Source: Flavobacterium sp. ALJ2
GTDB lineage: Bacteria > Bacteroidota > Bacteroidia > Flavobacteriales > Flavobacteriaceae
Assembly: GCF_015594725.1 (NCBI RefSeq)
Contig: NZ_JADNRC010000006.1
Location: 124,001 to 188,000, forward strand
DNA: 64,000 nucleotides
Reading direction: 5' to 3'
A program made the position numbers and the translations under genes. The stretch's first letter is position 1. Every line of letters begins with the position of its first letter. Below, in pieces: positions 34,369-44,399 of this stretch. Below the pieces are notes generated by a model that worked only from the letters and a program-made list of their open reading frames with translations, did not search any database and was not told where the DNA came from.

Positions 34369-34397
34369 TTGAGTAATATTATTCTTGAATAAGTTTA

Positions 34398-34405
34398 CAA
34401 ATATA
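34398..34405 (-). promoter_or_regulatory. -7 promoter box of pheT
   Basis: TATATTTG on the minus strand, full match, 30 bases before the ATG at 34368, with a TTG (34430-34432, minus strand) 24 bases upstream as a possible -33 element. Confidence 0.55.
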
Positions 34406-34561
34406 GGCATTGCACATTGTAGTAGGAAACAATTTATTTGGTTTTTTACAGCTCTTTTTAATTGTATATAAATAAATCTATTTTAAATATTCTCTATTTT
34501 TTATCATAATAATTTGCTAATAGAGTATTAAAGTTTAGTTATAAAACAGATTCTGTGTTTT

Positions 34562-34592
34562 TTGTGCTATTACATGAATGAATTGTGCTATT
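34562..34592. promoter_or_regulatory. Tandem direct repeat, candidate AraC-type operator
   Basis: TTGTGCTATT occurs twice without mismatch, at 34562-34571 and 34583-34592, offset 21 bases, which is two helical turns. The second copy ends 19 bases before the -7 box at 34612, so a bound activator would touch RNA polymerase. Inference: target of the AraC-family regulator at 37922-38842. Confidence 0.6.
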
Positions 34593-34611
34593 CTTTATAA
34601 AAGAATGAAAG

Positions 34612-34619
34612 TAAATTTG
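34612..34619 (+). promoter_or_regulatory. -7 promoter box of the aldehyde/alcohol dehydrogenase operon
   Basis: TAAATTTG, full TAnnTTTG match, 24 bases before the ATG at 34644. No TTG lies at the ideal -33 distance except inside the second operator repeat. Confidence 0.6.
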
Positions 34620-34643
34620 AAATAAATCCAAAAAAAATATTTT

Positions 34644-36149
34644 ATGAGTACTCTAGTAAAAAGACCTGAATTTAAGGCAAAATACGATAATTACATTGGT
34701 GGAAAATTTGTAGCTCCAATAAAAGGAGATTATTTTGATGTGCTTTCTCCAATAGATGGAAAAGTATTTACAAAAGCAGCGCATTCTAGTAAAGAAGATA
34801 TTGATTTAGCAATAGACACTGCTTATGAAGCGTTCAAAGCATGGGGAAAAACTTCAGTAACAGAACGTAGCATTTTATTAAATAAGATAGCACAAAAAAT
34901 AGAAGACAACCTAGAATATATTGCTACTGTAGAAACGGTAGATAACGGAAAACCGATACGTGAAACCTTAGCTGCTGATATTCCGCTGGCAATAGATCAT
35001 TTTAGATATTTTGCTGGAGTAATACGTGCCGAAGAGAGCTCAATTGCCGAATTAGACTCGCAAACAGTTTCAATTGCACTAAGCGAACCATTAGGAGTGG
35101 TGGCGCAAATTATTCCTTGGAATTTCCCGATATTAATGGCTGTCTGGAAAATAGCTCCAGCACTAGCAGCAGGAAATACAATTGTTTTAAAACCTGCTGA
35201 AAGTACTCCAATTTCCATATTGGTATTAATGGAACTTATAGGCGACATACTTCCTCCGGGAGTTTTGAATATTGTAAACGGATTTGGCGCAGAACTAGGA
35301 CGTCCATTAGTTACCAATAAAAAAGTTGCTAAAGCAGCATTTACAGGCTCTACAACAACAGGACGATTAGTAATGCAATATGCTACCGAGAATATTATCC
35401 CAGTTACATTAGAACTTGGAGGGAAATCACCAAATATATTCTTTCCGTCTATAGCCGACCATGATGATGATTTCTTTGACAAAGCCATAGAAGGAGCTGT
35501 TTTATTTGCTTTAAATCAAGGAGAAATCTGTACATGTCCTTCTAGATTATTAGTTCATGAAGATATCTATGATAAATTTATTAAAAGAGTAATAGAGAGA
35601 ACAGAAGCAATTATTGCAGGAAATCCATTAGATAAAACTACGATGATAGGAGCACAGACTTCAATCGTGCAAAAAGAAAAAATTCTTTCTTATATAAAAC
35701 TAGGAAAAGAAGAAGGAGCTGAGCTACTTACTGGTGGTGCCGAGAATAATTTCGGAGGTGACCTAGAAGGTGGCTATTACATAAAACCTACATTGTTTAG
35801 AGGGAATAATAAAATGAGAATCTTTCAGGAAGAGATTTTTGGGCCAGTACTAGCCGTTACTACTTTTAAAACTACAGAAGAAGCTATTGCCATTGCAAAT
35901 GATACCATGTATGGTTTAGGAGCTGGTGTTTGGACGCGTGATGCGCATGAAATTTACCAAGTACCAAGAGCCATTCAAGCTGGAAGAGTTTGGATAAATC
36001 AATACCATTCTTACCCTGCAGGCGCACCGTTTGGAGGATACAAACAATCAGGGATAGGTCGTGAAAATCATAAAATGATGTTAGGACAATACCGCCAAAC
36101 TAAAAACATGCTGATTTCTTACGACAAAAAGAAATTAGGTTTCTTTTAA
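34644..36149 (+). CDS. NAD-dependent aldehyde dehydrogenase (ExaC/AldA acetaldehyde type)
   Basis: A 501-residue cytoplasmic dehydrogenase that oxidises an aldehyde to its acid. The Rossmann and substrate motifs are complete: [31 protein letters not shown], the general-base Glu in LELGGKSPN and the catalytic Cys296 in GEICTCPSR. The double-Cys CTCPSR is typical of the acetaldehyde dehydrogenases that accompany alcohol oxidation. It is first of an operon with a zinc alcohol dehydrogenase (61 bases on) and a DUF779 gene, a familiar trio. The direct repeat at 34562-34592 suggests activation by the nearby AraC-type regulator. Confidence 0.93.
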   Translation: MSTLVKRPEFKAKYDNYIGGKFVAPIKGDYFDVLSPIDGKVFTKAAHSSKEDIDLAIDTAYEAFKAWGKTSVTERSILLNKIAQKIEDNLEYIATVETVDNGKPIRETLAADIPLAIDHFRYFAGVIRAEESSIAELDSQTVSIALSEPLGVVAQIIPWNFPILMAVWKIAPALAAGNTIVLKPAESTPISILVLMELIGDILPPGVLNIVNGFGAELGRPLVTNKKVAKAAFTGSTTTGRLVMQYATENIIPVTLELGGKSPNIFFPSIADHDDDFFDKAIEGAVLFALNQGEICTCPSRLLVHEDIYDKFIKRVIERTEAIIAGNPLDKTTMIGAQTSIVQKEKILSYIKLGKEEGAELLTGGAENNFGGDLEGGYYIKPTLFRGNNKMRIFQEEIFGPVLAVTTFKTTEEAIAIANDTMYGLGAGVWTRDAHEIYQVPRAIQAGRVWINQYHSYPAGAPFGGYKQSGIGRENHKMMLGQYRQTKNMLISYDKKKLGFF

Positions 36150-36210
36150 AAGAATTAAATAAACCAAAGACTGGTATACAAATGTACTGGCCTTATAAAT
36201 CAATACTATT

Positions 36211-37245
36211 ATGTTACCAAAAACAATGAAAGCTGCGGTTGTAAGAGAATTTGGTTCTCTTTTAAAAATTGAAGAAGTAGAAGTAAAACGACCAGGTAAA
36301 AATGAAATACTTGTAAAAGTTATCGCAAGTGGAGTTTGTCATACCGATTTACATGCCATAGAAGGCGATTGGCCCGTAAAGCCTAAAATGCCATTAATTC
36401 CAGGGCATGAGGCGGTAGGTTATGTAGTGGCGGTAGGCCAGGATGTTAAAAATGTAAAAGAAGGTGATGCAGTAGGGGTGCCATGGCTTTATAGCGCTTG
36501 TGGAGGCTGCGATCAATGTATAACAGGTTGGGAGACCTTATGCGATACCCAGCAAAATGGCGGTTATAGCGTAGATGGTGGATTTGCAGAATATGTAATT
36601 GCCGATGCTAGATACGTTGGGATCCTGCCTTCAAATGTTAATTTTATGGAAATGGCACCAATACTATGCGCTGGAGTAACGGTATATAAAGGACTAAAAG
36701 AAACTGAGGTAAAACCAGGAGAATGGGTTGCAATTTCAGGAATTGGAGGTTTAGGTCACGTTGCGGTACAATATGCCAAAGCAATGGGAATGCATGTTGC
36801 AGCAATAGATGTTGCCGATGACAAACTTGATTTAGCCAAAAGACTTGGAGCTGATTTGGTAGTAAACGCAAAAAATCAAAATCCTGGAGAATTCTTAAAA
36901 AAGGAAGTTGGTGGAATGCATGGGGCATTAATTACTGCAGTTTCTCCTATCGCTTTCAAGCAAGGTCTTGAAACTTTAAGACGAAAAGGTACAATGGCAC
37001 TTAACGGACTTCCTCCTGGAAACTTTGATTTATCAATTTTTGATACTGTTTTAAACAGAATTACAATTCGTGGTTCAATTGTAGGTACACGTAAAGACAT
37101 GAAAGAAGCAATTGAATTTGCTACAGAAGGGAAAGTAAAAGCGACAATCACTCCTGCAAAATTAGAAGACATCAATGATGTTTTTGACAAAATGAAAAAA
37201 GGACAAATTGAAGGTAGGGTTGTACTCGAAATTGCTAAACCTTAA
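36211..37245 (+). CDS. adhP: Zinc-dependent alcohol dehydrogenase (AdhP-like)
   Basis: A 344-residue medium-chain dehydrogenase. Catalytic zinc ligands: Cys and downstream His in [15 protein letters not shown] and GHEAVGYV. The structural zinc has four cysteines in [17 protein letters not shown]. The NAD-binding [17 protein letters not shown] is followed by an Asp (AAIDVAD), which favours NAD over NADP. It matches AdhP-type ethanol/propanol dehydrogenases. It converts primary alcohols to aldehydes that the adjacent aldehyde dehydrogenase can oxidise. The terminator-like hairpin at 37261-37305 directly follows, before the DUF779 gene. Confidence 0.93.
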   Translation: MLPKTMKAAVVREFGSLLKIEEVEVKRPGKNEILVKVIASGVCHTDLHAIEGDWPVKPKMPLIPGHEAVGYVVAVGQDVKNVKEGDAVGVPWLYSACGGCDQCITGWETLCDTQQNGGYSVDGGFAEYVIADARYVGILPSNVNFMEMAPILCAGVTVYKGLKETEVKPGEWVAISGIGGLGHVAVQYAKAMGMHVAAIDVADDKLDLAKRLGADLVVNAKNQNPGEFLKKEVGGMHGALITAVSPIAFKQGLETLRRKGTMALNGLPPGNFDLSIFDTVLNRITIRGSIVGTRKDMKEAIEFATEGKVKATITPAKLEDINDVFDKMKKGQIEGRVVLEIAKP

Positions 37246-37260
37246 TTAAATTAAATCATG

Positions 37261-37305
37261 AAAGCAACAAACTCTTTAACTAATAAGGGTTTGTTGCTTT
37301 TTTTT
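37261..37305 (+). terminator. Strong hairpin with T tract between adhP and the DUF779 gene
   Basis: AAAGCAACAAAC (37261-37272) pairs exactly with GTTTGTTGCTTT (37289-37300), followed by TTTTT. It begins 15 bases after the adhP stop and ends 12 bases before the DUF779 start, so it should reduce read-through into that gene. Confidence 0.8.
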
Positions 37306-37317
37306 AAATCTAAAATC

Positions 37318-37692
37318 ATGATAAAAAGAATTGAAGCTTCAGAAAAAGCCATTGAATTAATAAAAATATTAAAAGAAAAACATGGCGAATTAATGTTTTA
37401 TCAAGCTGGGGGATGTTGTGAAGGAACACAACCACAATGTTTTGAGAAAGGTGGATTTTACCAACGAACTGGAGACGTATGCATTGGAACAATTGAAGAT
37501 ACCGAATTTTGGGTTGATAAAGATTTATTCGAATATTGGAAACATGCACATTTTACACTCCATGTAATTGATGCATTTGGAGTTGGCGGATTTTCATTAG
37601 AAACACCACTAAAAAAAACATTTCAAATTGAATATAGAATTTTCACCGAAGAAGAAGAGAAGGAATTAGAGGCAATTAAAATTATTGAGTAA
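37318..37692 (+). CDS. DUF779-family protein
   Basis: A 124-residue soluble protein starting MIKRIEASEKAIELI; the open frame reaches 20 codons further upstream but those would lie in the terminator hairpin. The DUF779 core reads MFYQAGGCCEGTQPQCF, then GGFYQRTGDVCIGTIED, and VIDAFGVGGFSLETP. The conserved cysteines suggest metal or redox chemistry. Genes of this family very often sit beside acetaldehyde/alcohol dehydrogenases, as here, but the activity is not known to me. It is probably expressed from the operon promoter, attenuated by the hairpin. Confidence 0.88.
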   Translation: MIKRIEASEKAIELIKILKEKHGELMFYQAGGCCEGTQPQCFEKGGFYQRTGDVCIGTIEDTEFWVDKDLFEYWKHAHFTLHVIDAFGVGGFSLETPLKKTFQIEYRIFTEEEEKELEAIKIIE

Positions 37693-37812
37693 AAAGTATT
37701 TTTTTTTAAAGTTTAAACATGCAAACTTATTATTTTCAATGAACTACGTCTTTTTTTTTTATGCAATAATTATCGAGTTACTTATAGAAATTCCCCTGCA
37801 TAAAGATGGTAA

Positions 37813-37832
37813 TTCTTGATAGTTATCAAGAA
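37813..37832. repeat. Perfect 20-bp palindrome between convergent genes
   Basis: TTCTTGATA (37813-37821), GT, TATCAAGAA (37824-37832). It lies between the DUF779 and AraC-type genes, both of which end here. No T tract follows, so it is not a classic terminator. Confidence 0.6.
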
Positions 37833-37921
37833 GGAGGAGAGGATCTTCTACCTAATTTTTTTAAAACAGAATGCATGAATTTACGTTTCTTTAAGAAACC
37901 TTCGAACCTTTTCTTAGCACC

Positions 37922-38842
37922 TTAGTTGATAAATAACAACTGATATTGCTTTGGAGTAATCCCTTCGTGTTTTTTAAACAATCTGATAAAATAATTAGCA
38001 TCTTCAAATCCAGATAAATAGCAGACTTCATTAATTTGTATGGAAGGATTTTTTAGTAATTTCTTGGCACATTTTATTTTTTCATTGAGTACATATTCTA
38101 TAGGACTCATTCCTAATTCTTTTTTAAAAAAACGATAGAAAGAGGCTGTACTCATACATGCTTTATCACTCAGACTTTTTAAATTCATATTTTCCTTCAA
38201 ATTCTGCTTGATAAATTCTGTGACTTCTTTTATTGGATTATTTTCTTGAATTATTATTCCCTCATCAATAGATTTCACAGTTTGTGTTTGTATAATACGA
38301 ATTAATAATTCTTTAAGAGTTAAATCTGCTAAAACATCTTTAGTTATCGATGTGCTCATACATTCCTTAATGAGCTTATTAATAGTAGCAGCCATATCAA
38401 CATTATTATAAAAAAAATAATTTTGGTAATGTAATTGCCAAAGTACATTATTTTGTTTGGGATATTTCTCGTTTAAGAAATTTAACGTCTCTGTAATTTT
38501 AGATTGTTCAATGGCCAAAGCCAGACATTGTGTAGGGTTCTTTCTTGTAGCTTCTGGAAAATCAATTTTCATTTCTACATTTGCAGGAACAACAACTGTC
38601 TGCCCAGGTAAATACTCGAATTCTGGATCTTTAAAAAGATGCATTATCTTTTTTCCTCTCAACATACTTGTAACTACCAAATCATCAAATTTTAATGGAA
38701 CTAAAGTTGATGATTCGTATGTTTCGAAGATATTTAACTCACAATGATTCAAGTTATAAATCGTCCTATTTTCAACAAGAGTTTTTAAGGATTTCTCTTT
38801 TGATAATTGAAGTGGATTTATTAGAAAACGTTGATTCTTCAT
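37922..38842 (-). CDS. AraC-family transcriptional regulator
   Basis: A 306-residue regulator. The N-terminal 190 residues are an AraC_N-type (PF06719-like) cupin sensor: LKFDDLVVTSMLRGKKIMHL, then PGQTVVVPANVEMKIDFP. The C-terminal domain has two helix-turn-helix motifs (LKSLSDKACMSTASFYRFFK and the second in INEVCYLSGFEDANYFIRLF). It faces the alcohol/aldehyde dehydrogenase operon tail to tail. The twin TTGTGCTATT repeats before that operon fit AraC-type binding, so an alcohol or aldehyde may be the signal (inference). Confidence 0.9.
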   Translation of the reverse strand: MKNQRFLINPLQLSKEKSLKTLVENRTIYNLNHCELNIFETYESSTLVPLKFDDLVVTSMLRGKKIMHLFKDPEFEYLPGQTVVVPANVEMKIDFPEATRKNPTQCLALAIEQSKITETLNFLNEKYPKQNNVLWQLHYQNYFFYNNVDMAATINKLIKECMSTSITKDVLADLTLKELLIRIIQTQTVKSIDEGIIIQENNPIKEVTEFIKQNLKENMNLKSLSDKACMSTASFYRFFKKELGMSPIEYVLNEKIKCAKKLLKNPSIQINEVCYLSGFEDANYFIRLFKKHEGITPKQYQLLFIN

Positions 38843-38913
38843 TGCTTTAAATTTTAAGACTAGAATTTAAAATTAAACAAAATAATCATATGAAAAGAAG
38901 ATTTAACGTTAAA

Positions 38914-39777
38914 TTAAATCAACTCTTCAATATGCTTTTTAATATTTTCGGCTATTTTTTTAGTAGGTAAATCATTTTCATCTTCACCAAAAGGATCTTC
39001 AATTTCTTCGGCAATAAGTTCTAAACTCGCTAGTACATAAAAAACAAAAACAACTACAGGAGCAACATAATAACCTAAACTTATGGAGTAACCAAAAGGC
39101 AAAGTCATGATATAAAAGAATATGAATTTTTTTATAAATGCGCTGTAAGAGTAGGGAATAGGTGTGTTTTTTATTCTCTCGCAAGCCCCGCAAACATCGG
39201 TAAAAGCTTTGAACTCATCATTTATGATAATGAGTTGATCACCAGATATTTTTTTAGCATCATACAAATCATTTATTTTGTGATACATAATACTCTTTAC
39301 CTGATTTGGCTTGTGTTTATGATGATCAATTTCTAAATCAACACCCTCAAAAAGTTGTTTTCCAGTTTCAGAATCATTTAAATGCTTGTGCAAAACATCA
39401 GCATATACAGGAATGAATTTTCTAAAAAACTTCCTGTCATTTTCATCTTTTAAGATTGCCGAAAGTTTAATTGCCAAATTACGGCTATTATTTACAAGAC
39501 TTCCCCATTGTTTTCGACCTTCCCACCAGCGATCATAGGCAGTATTTGTTCGAAATACCAATAATAAAGAAATTACAAAGCCTAGCATTCCATGCATAAT
39601 TGGAATATTCTGTATATAGTCATTTTTACCTATCCTAAAATAATAAACTTCAAGATAACCAACTAAACTAGAATAAACTGCTATGGCAATCATGATAGGA
39701 AATAATTTCCTAACGGTATCTGATTTATGAAAATGAAAAATAAAAGTAAACCAGTCTTTAGTATTATATGATATCAT
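38914..39777 (-). CDS. Bestrophin-family membrane protein
   Basis: A 287-residue channel-like inner-membrane protein with four hydrophobic segments (about 25-45, 55-75, 200-220, 228-248). The family signature is LVFRTNTAYDRWWEGRKQWG with NSRNLAIKL. Bacterial bestrophins form pentameric channels, several conducting Na+ or K+ rather than chloride. The cytoplasmic loop of about 110 residues has the family's usual size. It is 27 bases after the TolC-like gene, but a -7 box (TAAATTTG, 39795-39802, minus strand) suggests that it also has its own promoter. Confidence 0.9.
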   Translation of the reverse strand: MISYNTKDWFTFIFHFHKSDTVRKLFPIMIAIAVYSSLVGYLEVYYFRIGKNDYIQNIPIMHGMLGFVISLLLVFRTNTAYDRWWEGRKQWGSLVNNSRNLAIKLSAILKDENDRKFFRKFIPVYADVLHKHLNDSETGKQLFEGVDLEIDHHKHKPNQVKSIMYHKINDLYDAKKISGDQLIIINDEFKAFTDVCGACERIKNTPIPYSYSAFIKKFIFFYIMTLPFGYSISLGYYVAPVVVFVFYVLASLELIAEEIEDPFGEDENDLPTKKIAENIKKHIEELI

Positions 39778-39794
39778 TTTATAAAATTTGAAAA

Positions 39795-39802
39795 CAAATT
39801 TA
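39795..39802 (-). promoter_or_regulatory. -7 promoter box of the bestrophin gene
   Basis: TAAATTTG on the minus strand, full match, 18 bases before the ATG at 39777 and just outside or at the end of the TolC-like gene. Confidence 0.45.
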
Positions 39803-39804
39803 GA

Positions 39805-41118
39805 CTAAAAACTAATATTTCCTGCTAATTCTTTTAAAGCAATTTCAGATAATTTAGCTTCAAATTGAGCATTACTATAACGTACTTTTGCATTGACATA
39901 ATTAAGCTGTGCTGTTCTAAACTCAAGAGTAGTAATAGTTCCTATACGAAATTTATCTAGGGTAATATCTAAGTTTTGTTTAGCAATAGCTTCATTGTTT
40001 TCTTCTAAATTTATCAACTCTAAGTTCGTCAAATAAGTTTGATAAGAAGTAGCTAATTGTGTGCTTAAAATTTGATTTTGCTGTTCTAAAGCATATTTAG
40101 TATTCTCTATAGCTAGTTTAGATGTTTTTTCATTTCTATGCTGAGCAAAACCATCAAATAAATTCAAAGTAGCACTAAATCCATAATTTAACCCTCGGGC
40201 AGTTGACTGACTTGTAAATCCTAAACTAGAATGGCTTTCTGCAAAGTTATATCCAGTATTTAATTTAACAGTAGGGTAGCGATTTGCTTTTACTTGTTTT
40301 AATTGTAATTCAGCAATTCTAATATTTATAATTTGCGATTCTAATTGGGGATTCTGCTTTTTAGCTAACTCTAGTAAATTATCTAAAATTAACGCATTAT
40401 CTACATTTACTTCATTTATCACTTTAAAATCAATTTTAGAATCTCTTGCTAAAATCTGATTCAATAAAATCTTTGCATTTGCATATAATTCTTTTTGTCT
40501 TAATAATGTAACCTGATCTGTATTTAAATCAACCTGAGCATTTAAGACTTCTAATTTAGAAGCTTTACCGATCACAAATCTGTTTTGAGCCAATGTCAAT
40601 CTTTGTTTTGAAATCACAATAGTTGTATCCAAAGCTGCCAATTGCTGTTGTTGCTGAACCAAATCATAGTAAGTTGAATTTACCTGTCCCACTTTCACCA
40701 AAATAGTACGTCGTAATTCGGCATCACCTAATTTTTGTAGTTCTTTAAGCTGATCTAATTGGGCAAACATTCGCATACCATCAAATATCGTCCAATCTAA
40801 TCCAACACCATAGTTTAAGCTATTGTTTTTTGCATTACTCAATGAAGTAGAAGTTCCATCCTGACGAATTTGGGATGTGTTTTGGACGCTATTATTATCT
40901 ACAATAGTAGCTGTTACTTTTGGCAACATCCCAGCATTTCCTACGGTTGTATTAGTTTCATTAATTTTTGAATTATTTGAAGCTATTTTTATTTCAAAAT
41001 TATTATCTAATGCTATTTTAACTGCATTTTCTATAGTAAGAACTTCTTGTGCATTGCTTTTTACAACACAAAAAAGTAATAAAATCAAGTATTTAAATAG
41101 AGTTTTAGTGTACATCAT
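39805..41118 (-). CDS. TolC-like outer-membrane efflux protein
   Basis: A 437-residue outer-membrane channel of an RND pump. The signal peptide ends near SNAQ (residue 24). Two outer-membrane efflux protein repeats follow with the helical pattern typical of TolC: EVLTIENAVKIALDNNFEIK at the start, LAQNRFVIGKASKLEVLNAQ ending repeat one, and LDKFRIGTITTLEFRTAQ ending repeat two. It is third in the operon after the membrane fusion and RND pump genes, 91 bases behind the pump gene. The start could be either of two adjacent ATGs. Confidence 0.92.
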   Translation of the reverse strand: MMYTKTLFKYLILLLFCVVKSNAQEVLTIENAVKIALDNNFEIKIASNNSKINETNTTVGNAGMLPKVTATIVDNNSVQNTSQIRQDGTSTSLSNAKNNSLNYGVGLDWTIFDGMRMFAQLDQLKELQKLGDAELRRTILVKVGQVNSTYYDLVQQQQQLAALDTTIVISKQRLTLAQNRFVIGKASKLEVLNAQVDLNTDQVTLLRQKELYANAKILLNQILARDSKIDFKVINEVNVDNALILDNLLELAKKQNPQLESQIINIRIAELQLKQVKANRYPTVKLNTGYNFAESHSSLGFTSQSTARGLNYGFSATLNLFDGFAQHRNEKTSKLAIENTKYALEQQNQILSTQLATSYQTYLTNLELINLEENNEAIAKQNLDITLDKFRIGTITTLEFRTAQLNYVNAKVRYSNAQFEAKLSEIALKELAGNISF

Positions 41119-41209
41119 TTTTTATATTTATTACCAAGAATCTGCAAATCATTTTTTTGTTTAAAAGCAATTCATGGCTACTATTTTTTTTAAACTAAGA
41201 GTTTGTAGC

Positions 41210-44200
41210 TTATTTACTGCTTTCTTTTTCATATTCTTCAATATGATCAAACTCAGGATAATGCTTACGGGCTTTAGACCACATTAAATACATTGCTGGG
41301 ATAACAAATAAAGTAAGAATTAAAGAAAAAATAGTTCCTCCAACAATAACAACTCCCATTCCCATACGACTTGTAGAAGCTTCTCCTAACGACATTGCAA
41401 TTGGCAAAGCTCCTAATGCAATTGCCAAACTCGTCATCAAAATTGGTCTTAATCGCGCTTCTGAAGCTTCTAAAATAGCTTCTAATTTAGGTTTGCCTTG
41501 CTCTCGCAATTGATTAGCAAATTCCACAATCAAAATACCATTTTTGGTAACCAAACCTATTAACATTACGGTTCCGATTTGGCTAAAGATATTCCATGTT
41601 TGATTAAACAGCCATAGCGAAAACAATGCTCCTGCAACAGCCATTGGTACGGTCAAAATAATAATAAATGGATCAATAAAACTTTCGAATTGAGCCGATA
41701 ATATCAAAAATATTAATAACAAAGCCAATCCAAATGCAAATGAAGTATTTGAACTACTTTCTACAAAATCTCGTGATTCACCACCTAAGTCAGTAGTAAA
41801 ACTCTCATCTAAGACTTTGGCTTTTATTTCATTCATAGCATCAATACCATCGCTGATACTTTTGCCTGGAGCTAAACCAGCCGAAATAGTAGCAGACATA
41901 TATCTATTGTTATGATACAATTGTGGTGGATTACTTTGTTCCTCAACCGAAACTACGTTATCCATTTGTATTAATTGCCCTTTTTTATTTTTTACAAACA
42001 TCGAAGTTAAATCCAATGGTTTCGAACGGTCTTTTTGGTCAAATTGCCCAATTACCTGATATTGTTTTCCGTTTTTAATAAAATAGCCAAAACGCTGACC
42101 GCTCAATGAAAGCTGTAATGTTTGTGCAATATCGATAATTGATATACCCAAACTTTCAGCCTTTTCACGATCGATACTTACATTAATCTCAGGCTTATTA
42201 AATTTTAAATTTACATCAGTTACAGAAAAAGTATCATTTTTATTGGCTTCCTCCATAAACAAAGGAATTTTTTCTTCTAATTTCTGAAAATTAGGCGCTT
42301 GGATAATATATTGAATGGGTAATCCTCCACGACGGTTTACAGCAATAGTAGGTTGCTCAGTTACTGAAGTTTTTGCTTCTGAGTATCTCTTAGTCCATTT
42401 CGTTAATTTTTCAGCAATTTCTTTTTGAGAACGAGTTCGTTCGTTTGGCTCATTAAGTGCAATTCGAACTCTACCACTGTTTACAGATGAAGACCCAAAT
42501 CCTGGTGAAGTAATTACTAAGCTCACTTTTTTCTCGGGTATTGAATCATCTATTAACTTGCCTAGTTCTTGCATAAAACGATCCGTATATTCGTATGAAG
42601 ACCCTTCTGGAGTTGTTACACTTAAAACAAGCGCACTTCTGTCATCATAAGGAGCTGTTTCTTTTGGTAAAATGCTAAAAAATAAATAAATTAATCCAAA
42701 ACAAATTGCGATAATAGGAAAGCTCAACCATTTTTTCTTCATAAAACGGGCCAATGCTTCAGCATAGCCACTATTTAATTTTTCAAAATAAGGTTCAGTT
42801 TTAATATAGAAATTTGATTTTTTTTGCTCACCACCTTTCATCAAATAAGCGTTTAACATTGGAGTCAACGTTAAAGAAACAAATGCAGAAATTAATACTG
42901 CCGCTCCAATAACGACTCCAAACTCTCGAAATAGTCGTCCTACGAATCCTTCCAGAAATATTACTGGTAAAAATACCGCAGCCAATGTTACTGAAATAGA
43001 TATTACAGCAAAGAAAATTTCATTTGATCCTTTGATAGCAGCTTCAATTGGCGACATTCCTTCTTCAACTTTCTTAAAGATATTCTCCGTTACAACAATT
43101 CCGTCATCAACCACAAGTCCTGTTGCAAGAACAATTGCCAATAATGTCAATACGTTAATCGAAAATCCAAAGAGCCACATTATAAAAAATGTTGCTATTA
43201 AAGAAACTGGAATATCAATTAATGGTCTAAATGCAATTGCCCAATCTCTAAAAAACAAAAAGATAATCAAGATAACCAGAACAATAGATATCATTAAGGT
43301 TTCAGCAACTTCCAGAACCGATTTTTTAACAAATAGAGTACTATCAATTGCAATATCGAGTTTAATGTCTTTAGGAAGATCCTTTTTTAAAGCATCGTAT
43401 TTTTTATAAAATTCTTTCGAAATATCTAGATAATTTGCACCTGGCATAGGCACAATTGCAAGACCTATCATAGGAAGCCCTGATTGGCTCAATTTTGTTT
43501 CTGTATTTTCTGGACCTAATTCCGCATTTCCAACATCGCTTAGGCGAACTATTTTTTCGCCATCGGAACGAATAATAATATTATTAAATTCTTCTGGTTT
43601 GGATAAATTACCAACTGTTTTTACTGTTAACTCTGTATTATTTCCAGTTAATTTTCCAGAAGGTAGCTCAACATTCTGTGCATTTAAAGCAGCACGAACT
43701 TCTGACACAGTACATCCATATGCAGCTAGCTTTATAGGATCAATCCATAAACGCATAGCATACCGTTTTTGTCCCCAAATTTGAACAGCACTAACTCCTG
43801 GAATTGTTTCTAGTCGTTGCGAAATAACATTCTCTGCATAATCACTTAATTCGAGAGCACTTCGTGTATTACTTTGCACGGTCATAGAGATTATAGATTC
43901 ACCATTGGCATCAGCCTTAGAAACAACTGGAGGGGCATCTATATCCTGAGGTAAGCTTCGAACTGCTTGTGATACTTTATCACGAACATCGTTTGCAGCT
44001 TCTTCAAGATTTTTATCTAGATTAAACTCAATAGTAATATTACTACTTCCTTGTACACTCGATGAAGTAATATTTCTAATTCCATCAATGGCATTAATCG
44101 CTTTTTCAAGCGGTTCAGTAATTTGAGATTCTATAATATCGGAATTTGCTCCTGTATAGTTGGTACGAACAGAAACTTGTGCAGGATCAATAGATGGAAA

Positions 44201-44308
44201 TTCTCTTACACCTAAAAAACTATATCCTATAAGACCAAATAATACAATTGCTAGATTTAAAACAATTGTTAATACGGGCCTTCTTATACTTGTTGTTGAT
44301 AAACTCAT
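41210..44308 (-). CDS. RND-family efflux pump, inner-membrane subunit (HAE1-like)
   Basis: A 1032-residue proton-driven pump with 12 membrane helices and two large periplasmic loops, the normal AcrB/MexB length. Seen: N-terminal RRPVLTIVLNLAIVLFGLIG, porter domain, TM4 with the proton-relay Asp pair in VVDDGIVVTENI, and the second-half match GLVTKNGILIVEFANQ carrying the relay lysine. The C-terminus is short and charged. It forms a tripartite exporter with the fusion protein (44400) and TolC-like protein (39805). Substrates such as dyes, detergents or antibiotics are typical; none can be assigned. Confidence 0.94.
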   Translation of the reverse strand: MSLSTTSIRRPVLTIVLNLAIVLFGLIGYSFLGVREFPSIDPAQVSVRTNYTGANSDIIESQITEPLEKAINAIDGIRNITSSSVQGSSNITIEFNLDKNLEEAANDVRDKVSQAVRSLPQDIDAPPVVSKADANGESIISMTVQSNTRSALELSDYAENVISQRLETIPGVSAVQIWGQKRYAMRLWIDPIKLAAYGCTVSEVRAALNAQNVELPSGKLTGNNTELTVKTVGNLSKPEEFNNIIIRSDGEKIVRLSDVGNAELGPENTETKLSQSGLPMIGLAIVPMPGANYLDISKEFYKKYDALKKDLPKDIKLDIAIDSTLFVKKSVLEVAETLMISIVLVILIIFLFFRDWAIAFRPLIDIPVSLIATFFIMWLFGFSINVLTLLAIVLATGLVVDDGIVVTENIFKKVEEGMSPIEAAIKGSNEIFFAVISISVTLAAVFLPVIFLEGFVGRLFREFGVVIGAAVLISAFVSLTLTPMLNAYLMKGGEQKKSNFYIKTEPYFEKLNSGYAEALARFMKKKWLSFPIIAICFGLIYLFFSILPKETAPYDDRSALVLSVTTPEGSSYEYTDRFMQELGKLIDDSIPEKKVSLVITSPGFGSSSVNSGRVRIALNEPNERTRSQKEIAEKLTKWTKRYSEAKTSVTEQPTIAVNRRGGLPIQYIIQAPNFQKLEEKIPLFMEEANKNDTFSVTDVNLKFNKPEINVSIDREKAESLGISIIDIAQTLQLSLSGQRFGYFIKNGKQYQVIGQFDQKDRSKPLDLTSMFVKNKKGQLIQMDNVVSVEEQSNPPQLYHNNRYMSATISAGLAPGKSISDGIDAMNEIKAKVLDESFTTDLGGESRDFVESSSNTSFAFGLALLLIFLILSAQFESFIDPFIIILTVPMAVAGALFSLWLFNQTWNIFSQIGTVMLIGLVTKNGILIVEFANQLREQGKPKLEAILEASEARLRPILMTSLAIALGALPIAMSLGEASTSRMGMGVVIVGGTIFSLILTLFVIPAMYLMWSKARKHYPEFDHIEEYEKESSK

Positions 44309-44399
44309 TTTTTTTAATTATAAATGGGTAATGAATTATGTTTTTTAATTATTTAAGATTTAGCAAAGGCGCCAAGCTTAATAATTTCAAATTCATAAC

